Source: Gloeocapsa sp. UFS-A4-WI-NPMV-4B04
Lineage (GTDB): Bacteria; Cyanobacteriota; Cyanobacteriia; Cyanobacteriales; Chroococcidiopsidaceae
DNA length: 42,634 nucleotides
Reading direction: 5' to 3'
Assembly: GCA_019359535.1 (NCBI GenBank)
Contig: JAHHHE010000019.1
Location: forward strand, 1-42,634
A model generated the notes under the pieces. It saw nothing but the letters and a program-made list of their open reading frames with translations. It was not told the DNA's origin and ran no database searches. Shown here in pieces: positions 35,374 through 42,634 of the stretch. Positions within the stretch are counted from its first letter, which is position 1; each line of letters begins with the position of its first letter. The position numbers were made by a program, and so were the translations under genes.

Positions 35374-35512
35374 TACTTGTTAAACAACGATGTACTATTA
35401 ACAGTCTAATTTAGAAGTCTAAAAATACTTTGCTATTTTCGTTTGGATAACAGCTAGTCTAGTTTTAGGGCGATCGCTTGTAAAAAACCGCCTTCAGCAA
35501 TTTGTTTCTCAA

Positions 35513-36763
35513 ATGTGTGCGATGACTTTCAATCTTCTCGATTCTTCAGTGCCAGATACAGCGCTTTCGGTGGCTGGATTAACCGCTTACATTCAGGCGC
35601 TGTTAGAACACGATCGCACCTTACGCCAGGTTTGGGTGACTGGGGAAGTTTCCAGCACTAATCACCATCGTCGCGGGTTGTTTTTTACACTTCAAGATCC
35701 AGATACAAAAGCGGCTATTAGCTGTGTAGTATGGCAAAGCCAGCTAGAAAACCTGGTACAGATGCCCATTCAAGGCGAACAGCTAATTGTTTTAGGCAGT
35801 ATTCGGCTTTATCCTCAGCGCGGACAATATCAGTTGACGGTATGGCAGACTTTACCAGCCGGAGAAGGTTTACAAGCATTACGCTACCGACAATTGCGAA
35901 ATCGCTTAGAAGCAGAGGGATTGTTTGCTTTAGAACGCAAGCGATCGCTTCCTACTCATCCTCAAGTTATTGCTGTCGTCACTTCGTCGTCTGCGGCTGC
36001 TTGGGGTGATATTCAAAAAACTCTCAAGGAACGTTATCCAGGTTTGCACGTGCTGTTTTCCCCCGCACTTGTCCAAGGTGAACAAGCACCAGGATCGATT
36101 GTGGCGGCAATTGAGCGAGTAGAAGCAGATAATCGTGCCGAAGTGTTAATTTTAGCGCGGGGAGGTGGAGCAGTTGAGGAACTGGCTTGTTTTAATGATG
36201 AAAGAGTAGTGAGGGCGATCGCTAATTGTGCTATTCCGGTAATTACTGGCATTGGTCATCAGCGAGATGAGTCTTTAGCGGACTTAGTTGCTGATGCTTG
36301 TGTTCATACTCCCACTGCTGCTGCTGAACAAGTTGTTCCTCAACTATCTGAACTTTATCACGAACATCAACAACGGATAATAGCACTGCATGAAGCTGTA
36401 AGTCAGCGATCGCAAATAGCTCATAACCAAGTGCAAAAACTCCACAACCGCTTACGACATCTCCGCTTAGATCAGCAAATTCAGCAAGAAAAACAGGCAC
36501 TGGATTGGAAGCGTCAAAAATTGCTCCAGTTAACGACGCAGCGATTCCAAAGGGCATCTCAGCACTGCCAGTTGTTGCAGTCAAAGCTAGCAACCCTTGA
36601 TCCTAAAAGTGTGTTGAAACGGGGCTACGCTGTGGTAAGACAGGAGAATGGAGCGATCGCTCGTTCAACTGCGGGCTTAGAACGAGGACAGGAATTATTG
36701 ATTCAACTGAATCAAGGTCGGGTTAAGGTCGAAGTAAAGGAAATCTTGGATTCAAAGCAATAA
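35513..36763 (+). CDS. xseA: Exodeoxyribonuclease VII large subunit
   Basis: The large subunit degrades single-stranded DNA and forms a complex with XseB. The 416-residue protein has an N-terminal OB fold (VAGLTAYIQALLE, WVTGEVSSTNHHRRGLFFTLQD, AISCVVWQSQL), a catalytic core (VIAVVTSSSAAAWGDIQKTL, LILARGGGAVEELACFNDERVV and ITGIGHQRDESLADLVADA with the key His and Asp, then THTPTAAAE-like HTPTAAAEQ), and a long C-terminal helical region rich in Gln. The ATG at 35513 or 35522 could be used. It is followed after 64 bp by xseB, as in many genomes. Confidence 0.97.
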   Translation: MCAMTFNLLDSSVPDTALSVAGLTAYIQALLEHDRTLRQVWVTGEVSSTNHHRRGLFFTLQDPDTKAAISCVVWQSQLENLVQMPIQGEQLIVLGSIRLYPQRGQYQLTVWQTLPAGEGLQALRYRQLRNRLEAEGLFALERKRSLPTHPQVIAVVTSSSAAAWGDIQKTLKERYPGLHVLFSPALVQGEQAPGSIVAAIERVEADNRAEVLILARGGGAVEELACFNDERVVRAIANCAIPVITGIGHQRDESLADLVADACVHTPTAAAEQVVPQLSELYHEHQQRIIALHEAVSQRSQIAHNQVQKLHNRLRHLRLDQQIQQEKQALDWKRQKLLQLTTQRFQRASQHCQLLQSKLATLDPKSVLKRGYAVVRQENGAIARSTAGLERGQELLIQLNQGRVKVEVKEILDSKQ

Positions 36764-36777
36764 TTAATATTATCGAA

Positions 36778-36804
36778 CCGCCAAAACGCCAAGAGCGCCA
36801 AGAA
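36778..36804. repeat. GCCAAGA-type short repeat between xseA and xseB
   Basis: CCGCCAAAACGCCAAGAGCGCCAAGAA contains three CGCCAA units. The same type of string is a common intergenic repeat in cyanobacteria. It lies 15 bp after xseA and 24 bp before xseB. Confidence 0.6.
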
Positions 36805-36827
36805 TAATATGCTCTTTACTGCGAAAT

Positions 36828-37085
36828 ATGATTAAACCTAAAGGTGTCTCTCGTTCTGATCTAGGTACTGTGCCAGTTCAAGAAGACTGGAATTATGAAG
36901 CGGCTGTTGCTGAAGTAGAAACAATAATTGCTTCTATTGAAGCGGGTGAGCTGGAATTACAGCAAGTGTTTGAGCAATTCACGGCAGCTGTTGAGTATCT
37001 GCGTCAGTGCGAAACATTTTTACAACAGCGACAGCAGCAGGTGGATTTGTTGATTGAAACTCTGACAGATGAACCTCAATTTTAG
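36828..37085 (+). CDS. xseB: Exodeoxyribonuclease VII small subunit
   Basis: 85 residues. After a 20-residue leader, the family core appears: [20 protein letters not shown], then [21 protein letters not shown], two helices of a coiled-coil hairpin that binds XseA. The small-subunit signature of Glu/Leu-rich heptads with the LEAGELxLEE pattern is met by [14 protein letters not shown] 36828 is the first in frame after the intergenic repeat; the leader ([20 protein letters not shown]) is somewhat longer than usual. It ends just before a TCCCTGA repeat and the nuclease gene on the other strand. Confidence 0.95.
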   Translation: MIKPKGVSRSDLGTVPVQEDWNYEAAVAEVETIIASIEAGELELQQVFEQFTAAVEYLRQCETFLQQRQQQVDLLIETLTDEPQF

Positions 37086-37098
37086 GAGTTTTTCCTAG

Positions 37099-37130
37099 TC
37101 CCTGATCCCTGATCCCTAACCCCTTGTCCC
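37099..37130. repeat. TCCCTGA tandem-type short repeat between xseB and the NurA gene
   Basis: TCCCTGATCCCTGATCCCTA, then ACCCCTTGTCCC, fills the 46-bp gap up to the NurA-gene stop at 37132. Low-complexity strings of this kind occur in many cyanobacterial intergenic regions. It keeps clear of both coding sequences. Confidence 0.7.
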
Positions 37131-37131
37131 A

Positions 37132-38307
37132 CTACGCAATGCTACCCCGTTTCCTAGCTTCTTTGTAGGAAGTACCAACATTCCTTAAACCCGCTCTAAT
37201 CATTTGCTGTTCGAGTAGGGAAAAAAAACGAGCGCGATCGCCTCCGCGTACAACTGCTTGATTATGAGCTTCGGCAAGAGCGACTGGGTAGCCATATCCT
37301 TTTTGTACTTGAGCCAGCATCAAACCAAGGGATTGATCTAAAAGTGCTGAATCCTCAGCTACCCAAGCTGGGATTTCAACACGGGCAATTTCTGTACCGA
37401 CGTGGACATAACAGAAATAAACACTGTGCGGACCATATAAATCGAGAATACGGGCGGAACTCCGCCACAACGCACTGCGCTGTCCTGGCTTTAACCCCAT
37501 TGTCCATAGTGCAGTATCTCTTAGCGGTTCTAGCACCTGGCAAGGCGCTTTTTCGAGTTGATTGGGACAATAGCTAACACAATCTGGAATTTCGTGGGGA
37601 CACGCTTGCAGGCGCAAAAAATTGAGGGATTCACCACTGCGAGAGGCGCTGACATAGCCCATTAGCGGAATCCCAAAGTCTTGCAACTGGCTCCAAGAGT
37701 CAAGAATTGGGGGGAGAATGCGATCGCGCGCCTCAATTGGCAATTGTTCCAAAAACCAGTAAATTAACGAACCATCGACCATTGCTAGTGTTGGCAAAGA
37801 CATTAAAGCAGCGCCAGCTAGTTCTGCCAATACTATGGCTTCTGAGGCAGTGCGCCGATACCCCATCCATTCTTCAGTCCGAATTCCCCACTGGCGAGAA
37901 ATATATAAGTCTTCAGGACGATAGAAAACTTCTGGCAAGCTATCTAATAATGGTTGCCGATTCTGTCCATAATGCAACATTACCCGACCTACGTTAAGCA
38001 AATAACAGTAGGCAATTTCGTGGTGATTGGGGGCAATTTGGGAACCGTCTGTAGCAATGACAGTATGAACAGGTGGCGGAACTGGCAAATCAATTCCTAA
38101 ATTCATTGGTTCAACTGGTGTAGCAGCAGCAAACAAAATGCGATCGCGCCATTTCTGTTGTCGTTCTACCAACTCTGCCTGTTTGATATAAGCAGCTGCA
38201 AGTAATTCTTGCGCCAATTCTAAGCGCTGGCGACTAGCAGCAGCCTCAAGTGTCAAATGCTGGCTGATGCCCTGCATAGACTTTGCTAGTTTCGTTAAAT
38301 CGAGCAT
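37132..38307 (-). CDS. NurA-domain nuclease
   Basis: NurA nucleases act with the HerA helicase in archaea to resect DNA ends; bacterial NurA-domain proteins are less studied. The 391-residue protein has a helical N-terminus (about 1-60) and the RNase H-like core. TVIATDGSQIAPNHHEIAY (about 81-99) holds the first Asp, TLAMVDGSLIYWFLEQL holds the second, and GYPVALAEAHNQAVVRGGDR (about 340-359) holds the His/Asp end of the active site. No HerA gene lies in this window. It converges on xseAB, so two kinds of DNA-end processing enzymes lie side by side. Confidence 0.88.
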   Translation of the reverse strand: MLDLTKLAKSMQGISQHLTLEAAASRQRLELAQELLAAAYIKQAELVERQQKWRDRILFAAATPVEPMNLGIDLPVPPPVHTVIATDGSQIAPNHHEIAYCYLLNVGRVMLHYGQNRQPLLDSLPEVFYRPEDLYISRQWGIRTEEWMGYRRTASEAIVLAELAGAALMSLPTLAMVDGSLIYWFLEQLPIEARDRILPPILDSWSQLQDFGIPLMGYVSASRSGESLNFLRLQACPHEIPDCVSYCPNQLEKAPCQVLEPLRDTALWTMGLKPGQRSALWRSSARILDLYGPHSVYFCYVHVGTEIARVEIPAWVAEDSALLDQSLGLMLAQVQKGYGYPVALAEAHNQAVVRGGDRARFFSLLEQQMIRAGLRNVGTSYKEARKRGSIA

Positions 38308-38405
38308 AGTTAGCTATTATCTATTAGCTTCAGCTTATAGTTAATTGTTAAACCTGTGGGAATAATTTTTAGGCTGCCTAGCGTAACTGCTATAGCTAAT
38401 CGTTA

Positions 38406-39173
38406 CTAAGGCCAGTCGGACAAATCTTGAACAAACTGAGATCGCGACAACAATTGAATTCGCGGATCATTGTCAGCAGATTCTCGCTCAGATGCCGTAT
38501 TGTAACCCCAATCCGCTAGGTAAAGCTTTACAGCATCAAGGTCTAGTTGCTGTTGTACCAAATGTAATGTTTTGATGCGATCTTCTACAAACCACAGACT
38601 GCGCGGTTCATCTTCTGCTGTCATCACTTCACGGATAACTTGGTGCTTCGGACGCTTGGACTCTTTACCAATAATCCACTCATCAGGCATATTCACGCCT
38701 TGTTGCTGTAACAATTGACTGACGAATCGACCTTCTTTTGTCGTAATAATTACTGGCTGTACCGGACTTGTGACAAGCTCTCTTACTTTCTCCACTACAC
38801 CCGGATAAAACCGATGTAGACTCAGCCAATCATCTAAATCAGTATTGATCCATTCATCCCGAATTTGATCCAGTTTCTTGCCGATATCTGCTGCTATTAA
38901 ACCCGCTTCTGCTAACAACTGTTGAGCAATAGTACCCCACTCCTGCCAAATCTTCGCTTCTGGAATGTCTAACAGTAAAGCTCTGATTAAAACTGGCATT
39001 TCCCACCCAGTTTCAATTACAGGTCGCAGCCTGTAGAATATATCGGCTAAATCAGGCGGTGTTTTGCTGCTATGTGACCAAATTTGACAGTAGGTGCGCC
39101 AAGCAGTCTCAAAATATTCAATTAGCCCATCGCAGATTACACCGTCAAAGTCGAGGGCTAAAATTGTCGGCAT
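38406..39173 (-). CDS. HAD-superfamily hydrolase
   Basis: From ATG 39173 (MPTILALDFDGVICDGL) the protein is 255 residues; an upstream ATG at 39227 adds 18 residues unlike the family and was not used. The nucleophile motif DFDGVICDG (about 8-16) is complete with the second Asp. The Thr/Ser motif is likely VIITTKEGRF, the Lys in GKESKRPKHQVIREVM, and motif IV is WFVEDRIKTLHLV with its acidic pair. The substrate is not identifiable; it may be a small phosphometabolite. It is followed by the tRNA-Gln on the same strand upstream. Confidence 0.87.
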   Translation of the reverse strand: MPTILALDFDGVICDGLIEYFETAWRTYCQIWSHSSKTPPDLADIFYRLRPVIETGWEMPVLIRALLLDIPEAKIWQEWGTIAQQLLAEAGLIAADIGKKLDQIRDEWINTDLDDWLSLHRFYPGVVEKVRELVTSPVQPVIITTKEGRFVSQLLQQQGVNMPDEWIIGKESKRPKHQVIREVMTAEDEPRSLWFVEDRIKTLHLVQQQLDLDAVKLYLADWGYNTASERESADNDPRIQLLSRSQFVQDLSDWP

Positions 39174-39267
39174 ACTTGCTATCAAGGATTGTGGTGCAAT
39201 TTTTTGATTAATTATTGCACACAACAAAAATTAAAGGGCAGCGCTGTTACACACTGTCCTAATAATG

Positions 39268-39339
39268 CTGGGGCGCTAGGATTCGAACCTAGGGATGCCG
39301 GGACCAAAACCCGGTGCCTTACCACTTGGCGACGCCCCA
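39268..39339 (-). tRNA. tRNA-Gln (TTG anticodon)
   Basis: The minus strand folds as a 72-nt tRNA. The acceptor stem TGGGGCG pairs with CGCCCCA, followed by discriminator G. The anticodon stem CCGGG/CCCGG encloses the loop TTTTGGT, giving anticodon TTG. The T arm is CTAGG-TTCGAAT-CCTAG. The next bases are CAT, so CCA is not encoded. The unpaired U at the first acceptor position is typical of Gln tRNAs. Confidence 0.97.
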
Positions 39340-39407
39340 ATGTCACATTTACTTAGTTTAGCAGTCACTGACCCTAATCTGTCAAGAAACTGAGAATATT
39401 AAGTTGT

Positions 39408-39428
39408 AAAGTGGGCGTTGCCCACCTT
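39408..39428 (-). terminator. Terminator downstream of ycf45
   Basis: On the minus strand AAGGTGGGC pairs with GCCCACTTT across a 3-nt AAC loop (one G-U pair), 16 bp past the ycf45 stop. The hairpin is stable, though the T-run is short. It separates ycf45 from the tRNA gene. Confidence 0.7.
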
Positions 39429-39443
39429 ACTTGTCCTCGTTGA

Positions 39444-41189
39444 TCACGCCGGATAAATCCGCAGGCGACGATTTGGTTCATCACCAAAACTGTTGGACTT
39501 CAAACGGTAGTGTTCAACCAGTTCGTGCTGCATCTTGCGCACAGGAGCAGAGCGCGGAAGTAACTCTACTGGCTGTCCTTTGGGAATAACGATTTGCTCT
39601 ACCGCAAGTCTAGCTTCTTCCAAAGCGTCGAGTTCATCGTCGCTACCACTTTGAGCAAACAAACTGAGTTCGCGTTCATCGGCTGTATCGGGTTCGTCCA
39701 TGTGCAACAGCCGTCGTAAAGCCCTAGTAATTTGCGGAATTGCACTGGCTTTGATCATGTGAATTGGAACCTGGCGCACTTTAGCAATGTGCCGTAACTT
39801 AGAGTGGTTTTTGACGTGCGATCGCAATGCCAAAACTGCATCAGCACTATCAATATCTTTTGTCAGCACAACAGGCAAATTCAGCACCTGGATCACCTGC
39901 TCTAATTGGTTGCGACTGACACCATACGGGTAGATATGCAACGGCAAATCTTCGCCATTTGGTCCCGCTTTTTCGCTCAAGTAACCAAAGCGATCGGGCT
40001 GCTCGAAAGATTCATTCAGCAATCGATCAAATTCCCGTTCTCTGGAAATTTGCTCTCGATCTCCCGTTTGAGGCATTGGTAGCATCTTTCCCGCGCCACG
40101 CCAGCCATTTGACTGTAAAGGCTCGATGCGAAATTCGCGTGGCGAGAGGCTTGGTTCTTCTCTCGCCTCATGTCTGATACTTTTTGCTACGGATGACTCG
40201 CGTGTAATCGTGACCTGACCGTTGCCATCAACGCTTCTCACTTGCGGGATAGATTCACGCCCCCGAAGTAAATTGTCTACCATATCAGCGACACTTTCGT
40301 GTACCACCCAGCGCTGACGTTCCTGCATTTCTACAGCAATATCAAACGTCGGCGGAGCTTTCCGCTCTAAAACTGTCTTCTGGCTGCGTCGTCGTCTAGC
40401 TTCATCGTCTCCAAGTGTGACCGCCTGGATACCGCCAACTAAATCAGACAGCGTTGGGTTTTTGATCAAATTTTCAATCTGATTACCATGAGCAGTACCT
40501 ACCAGTTGTACGCCACGCTCCGCAATAGTACGAGCTGCCATTGCTTCAAGTTCTGTGCCGATTTCATCAATCACGATCACTTGTGGCATATGGTTTTCCA
40601 CTGCCTCAATCATCACTTGATGCTGGAGTTCTGGCCGAGCCACCTGCATCCGCCGCGCCCGACCAATTGCTGGGTGAGGGATATCACCATCGCCAGCAAT
40701 TTCATTAGAGGTGTCGATAATTACCACTCGTTTATTTAAGTCATCCGCCAAAACACGCGCAATTTCCCGCAATGCAGTTGTTTTACCCACACCTGGGCGA
40801 CCCAGCATCAGAATTGACTGACCCGTTTCTACCAAGTCGCGGATCATACCAATTGTGCCAAAAACTGCCCGACCAACGCGACAAGTCAGACCAATGACTC
40901 TTCCTGTCCGGTTTCTAATGGCGCTAATTCGGTGCAAAGTTTGGGCGATTCCTGCCCGATTATCCCCACCAAATTCTCCTACTCTTTGAATGCAATCGTT
41001 CAGTTGTTCTTGAGAAACGAGTGTTTCGGAAAGATACTCTGCTGTTAACGGAAAGCGGGCTTCTGGGCGACGGCCCAGATCCATAACTACTTCAATTAAA
41101 TTGTCCCGCTCTTGGTGCTGCTCTAAAACCTGTCTAATATCTAGTGGAAAAATATCTAGTAATTTCTGGAGATCGTCTGTACTTGCCAT
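39444..41189 (-). CDS. ycf45: Ycf45-type AAA ATPase with R3H domain
   Basis: Ycf45 is conserved in cyanobacteria and some plastids; the role is unknown, but the ATPase resembles SpoIIIAA and single-strand nucleic-acid-binding proteins. From ATG 41189 (MASTDDLQKLLDIFP) the product is 581 residues; an ATG at 41210 adds seven. The ATPase has Walker A MLGRPGVGKTTALREIA (about 126-142) and Walker B VIVIDEIGTELEAMAA (about 205-220), with the GRARRMQVARPE segment between. The C-terminal third has an acidic linker and an R3H motif (ARLAVEQIVIPKGQPVELLP, then RSAPVRKMQHELVEHYRL) for nucleic-acid binding. It is downstream of ldpA on the same strand, 70 bp apart. Confidence 0.93.
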   Translation of the reverse strand: MASTDDLQKLLDIFPLDIRQVLEQHQERDNLIEVVMDLGRRPEARFPLTAEYLSETLVSQEQLNDCIQRVGEFGGDNRAGIAQTLHRISAIRNRTGRVIGLTCRVGRAVFGTIGMIRDLVETGQSILMLGRPGVGKTTALREIARVLADDLNKRVVIIDTSNEIAGDGDIPHPAIGRARRMQVARPELQHQVMIEAVENHMPQVIVIDEIGTELEAMAARTIAERGVQLVGTAHGNQIENLIKNPTLSDLVGGIQAVTLGDDEARRRRSQKTVLERKAPPTFDIAVEMQERQRWVVHESVADMVDNLLRGRESIPQVRSVDGNGQVTITRESSVAKSIRHEAREEPSLSPREFRIEPLQSNGWRGAGKMLPMPQTGDREQISREREFDRLLNESFEQPDRFGYLSEKAGPNGEDLPLHIYPYGVSRNQLEQVIQVLNLPVVLTKDIDSADAVLALRSHVKNHSKLRHIAKVRQVPIHMIKASAIPQITRALRRLLHMDEPDTADERELSLFAQSGSDDELDALEEARLAVEQIVIPKGQPVELLPRSAPVRKMQHELVEHYRLKSNSFGDEPNRRLRIYPA

Positions 41190-41259
41190 GCTTGCAAAGA
41201 GTGATTTCAACGACAGCGAGAGGTTAATGGGCTTGGGGAGTGCTTTTTATTTAGCACTT

Positions 41260-42396
41260 TTAAACTGATTTCAGTTGAGAAACGAGAGAATCTGCAAGCT
41301 TTACAGCCTGCCAAAGTAATTCAGGGTTTTCCTCCAAGCGCACAATGGGCATAACACTAGATTTATTCATCTCTATTGTCTCTAATTGGTCAAGAATCGG
41401 TGATAGTAGTACACGGGCATAACTACCGTAAGCAATACCAGCTAAAGGCGAGAGGCGAGAGGCAAGAGGCGAGAGGTTAGTTTCTTGCTCGTGCCTCGTG
41501 CTTGCCTCTTGCCTGCGTTTGAGCAATCCTGCTGCCTGAAGCTTGGGAATGGTGTAGCTATTTGTCCCACCAGCTAACTGTACATATCCAGGTAATCCTG
41601 CTGCTAAGACTTTTTGACCTAACTTCACAGTAGCTAGAGTTGTACCATCACCAATATCGCCACTCATTGGTCGCCCGTCAGTCTGCCAAATTAGGGGACA
41701 TGGAAGGGGGGTAATTGAGTTATGAAGGCTCCATAGGTAATCAATTAAGCCTTCTCCATCAGGGCAACTGATCGCTATTAACTTTAGCTGGTCAACCCAG
41801 GGTGCGATCGCTTTCCACAGGCGCTCAAATTCGGACAATCGCCCTACTTGTGTATGAATTTCAACGGCATCTACCCCACTTGAGAGGACTAAAGGCGCTA
41901 CTGCTCCTGGTGTTGATACATAAGAGCGCTCATAAATCAACTGCTGAGGACATATTGGCAAACATCGACCACAGCCGTAGCAGCGATCTTGTAATACCCC
42001 AGATTCGTTTCTATCACGTTCAAAAACAATCGCCCCAGCCGGACAAATCTTTTCACAAGGTCGAGGGCAGCCAGTTGGACACTGAACTGGGTCAAATTCA
42101 GCTTTGCGAAAATGCGGGTCTTGCCCATCATTTAAGCTAACCATCAATAGCGGCAATCCAACACAGCCAAATTGGCGCTGGTTGCCATCTATTAGCTTAT
42201 TGGCAACTTGGATTCCTTCTTGAGCTGCTGCAATTACGGCTGGATCAGCTGCCACATCAATACAGTCAGCGCCCGCTAATGTATAAGCCAATGTTAAATT
42301 TCTAACCGCAGGTAGATGTTGAAAACTGGCTCCGCAGATCAGCTTGAACCAGTGTCCTTCATTGAGAGAGCGTAAGGGTTTGTACAGATCAATCAC
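41260..42396 (-). CDS. ldpA: Circadian clock input protein LdpA, with a repeat-derived insertion
   Basis: LdpA is an iron-sulfur protein that adjusts the circadian period to redox and light in Synechococcus. The 378-residue protein carries two 4Fe-4S motifs: CPTGCPRPCEKICPAGAIVF (about 104-123) and DRCYGCGRCLPICP (about 134-147). The N-terminal GADCIDVAADPAVIAAAQEG and central VDAVEIHTQVGRLSEFERLW segments fit the family. Residues about 293-317, RRQEASTRHEQETNLSPLAS then RLSPL, are encoded by a GAGGCGAGAGGC inverted repeat and interrupt a stretch leading to AGIAYGSYARVLL. The reading frame is kept, so the protein may still work. The start at 42396 is the usual one. Confidence 0.92.
   Translation of the reverse strand: MIDLYKPLRSLNEGHWFKLICGASFQHLPAVRNLTLAYTLAGADCIDVAADPAVIAAAQEGIQVANKLIDGNQRQFGCVGLPLLMVSLNDGQDPHFRKAEFDPVQCPTGCPRPCEKICPAGAIVFERDRNESGVLQDRCYGCGRCLPICPQQLIYERSYVSTPGAVAPLVLSSGVDAVEIHTQVGRLSEFERLWKAIAPWVDQLKLIAISCPDGEGLIDYLWSLHNSITPLPCPLIWQTDGRPMSGDIGDGTTLATVKLGQKVLAAGLPGYVQLAGGTNSYTIPKLQAAGLLKRRQEASTRHEQETNLSPLASRLSPLAGIAYGSYARVLLSPILDQLETIEMNKSSVMPIVRLEENPELLWQAVKLADSLVSQLKSV
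41446..41517. repeat. 72-bp GGCGAGAGGC inverted-repeat element inside ldpA
   Basis: The left side has GGCGAGAGGCGAGAGGCAAG (41448-41467) and the right side CTTGCCTCTTGCC (41501-41513); AGGCAAGAGGC finds its complement on the right. Such purine-rich or pyrimidine-rich repeats are normally intergenic. It keeps the ldpA frame open. Confidence 0.75.
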
Positions 42397-42518
42397 ACTT
42401 CTATGCTAATGTGCGACTCAAAAAATTAGCAGCTAGCAAGCCAAGAATTTTAGATTGATTTGCCAACTACTCATTAATTTTTATACTTATGTACTTGTTA
42501 AATCTTGATGCTAAGTGG

Positions 42519-42632
42519 TTATGCAAAATCAATTACATAGTTATCTCCAAATTCTCTCAGCACTTTTTCCACATAATCAACTAAGCTTTGCCAGCTAGAG
42601 TAAGCGCTCAATTCAATCCACTCGTACTTCAT
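42519..42632 (-). CDS. Small unrecognised gene at the window edge, possibly truncated
   Basis: From an ATG at 42632-42630 the minus strand encodes 37 residues, MKYEWIELSAYSSWQSLVDY and then VEKVLREFGDNYVIDFA, ending at TAA 42519-42521. The pattern of an aromatic, amphipathic start followed by a charged helix looks protein-like. Because the window ends two bases before the ATG, it could be the C-terminal end of a longer gene. I do not recognise the family. It lies upstream of ldpA on the same strand, with a 122-bp gap. Confidence 0.5.
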   Translation of the reverse strand: MKYEWIELSAYSSWQSLVDYVEKVLREFGDNYVIDFA

Positions 42633-42634
42633 GA

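Overview
The window is chromosomal DNA from a cyanobacterium. The evidence is the many HIP1 octamers (GCGATCGC) and several lineage-typical genes: the plastid-conserved ycf23 and ycf45 families, the circadian input gene ldpA, a ChlP-like reductase, and the pair pyrH-frr. Base composition is moderate, with long AT-rich gaps and many short intergenic repeats of the kind seen in filamentous and Chroococcidiopsis-like genomes. I cannot fix the genus. I see no insertion sequence, prophage, CRISPR array or rRNA; there is one tRNA.

Layout. 0-5.3 kb: a broken Uma2-family gene, uvrB (minus), a small stress-type cassette (CsbD protein, secreted small protein, 173-residue unknown protein), a shared terminator, and rpe (minus). 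5.5-13.2 kb: secreted subtilisin-like protease, small membrane proteins, AI-2E-type permease, LytR-CpsA-Psr glycopolymer transferase, alpha/beta hydrolase, and speB. 13.3-16.3 kb: pyrH-frr operon, then a geranylgeranyl-reductase-family flavoprotein. 16.3-17.5 kb: a 1.2-kb AT-rich stretch without genes, with an inverted repeat and an NtcA-like box.

17.5-25.8 kb is the accessory heart of the window: a co-directional glycan cluster of a HepA/PglK-like ABC exporter, the relic of a family-2 glycosyltransferase, a PAPS-type sulfotransferase, three glycosyltransferases and a DegT-type sugar aminotransferase. Together these suggest assembly and export of a sulfated, amino-sugar-containing oligosaccharide or exopolysaccharide. 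It is followed by ycf23 (minus) and an unusual 842-residue protein with an Ig-like domain, a central beta-rich region and a C-terminal malectin domain.

30.2-42.6 kb: two sugar kinases converging tail to tail (fructokinase and gluconokinase), a tandem-repeat Pro/Thr/Ser-rich membrane-anchored protein whose opposite strand is also open, leuC, an MgtC/SapB membrane protein, xseA-xseB (exonuclease VII), a NurA-domain nuclease, a HAD-like protein, tRNA-Gln(TTG), ycf45, and ldpA carrying an in-frame repeat insertion. The right edge cuts a small unrecognised gene.

The strongest leads for follow-up are the sulfated-glycan cluster with its decayed glycosyltransferase, the malectin protein, the both-strands-open repeat gene, and repeats that have been absorbed into coding sequence (ldpA and the LCP gene). 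No complete novel defence or mobile system is visible.
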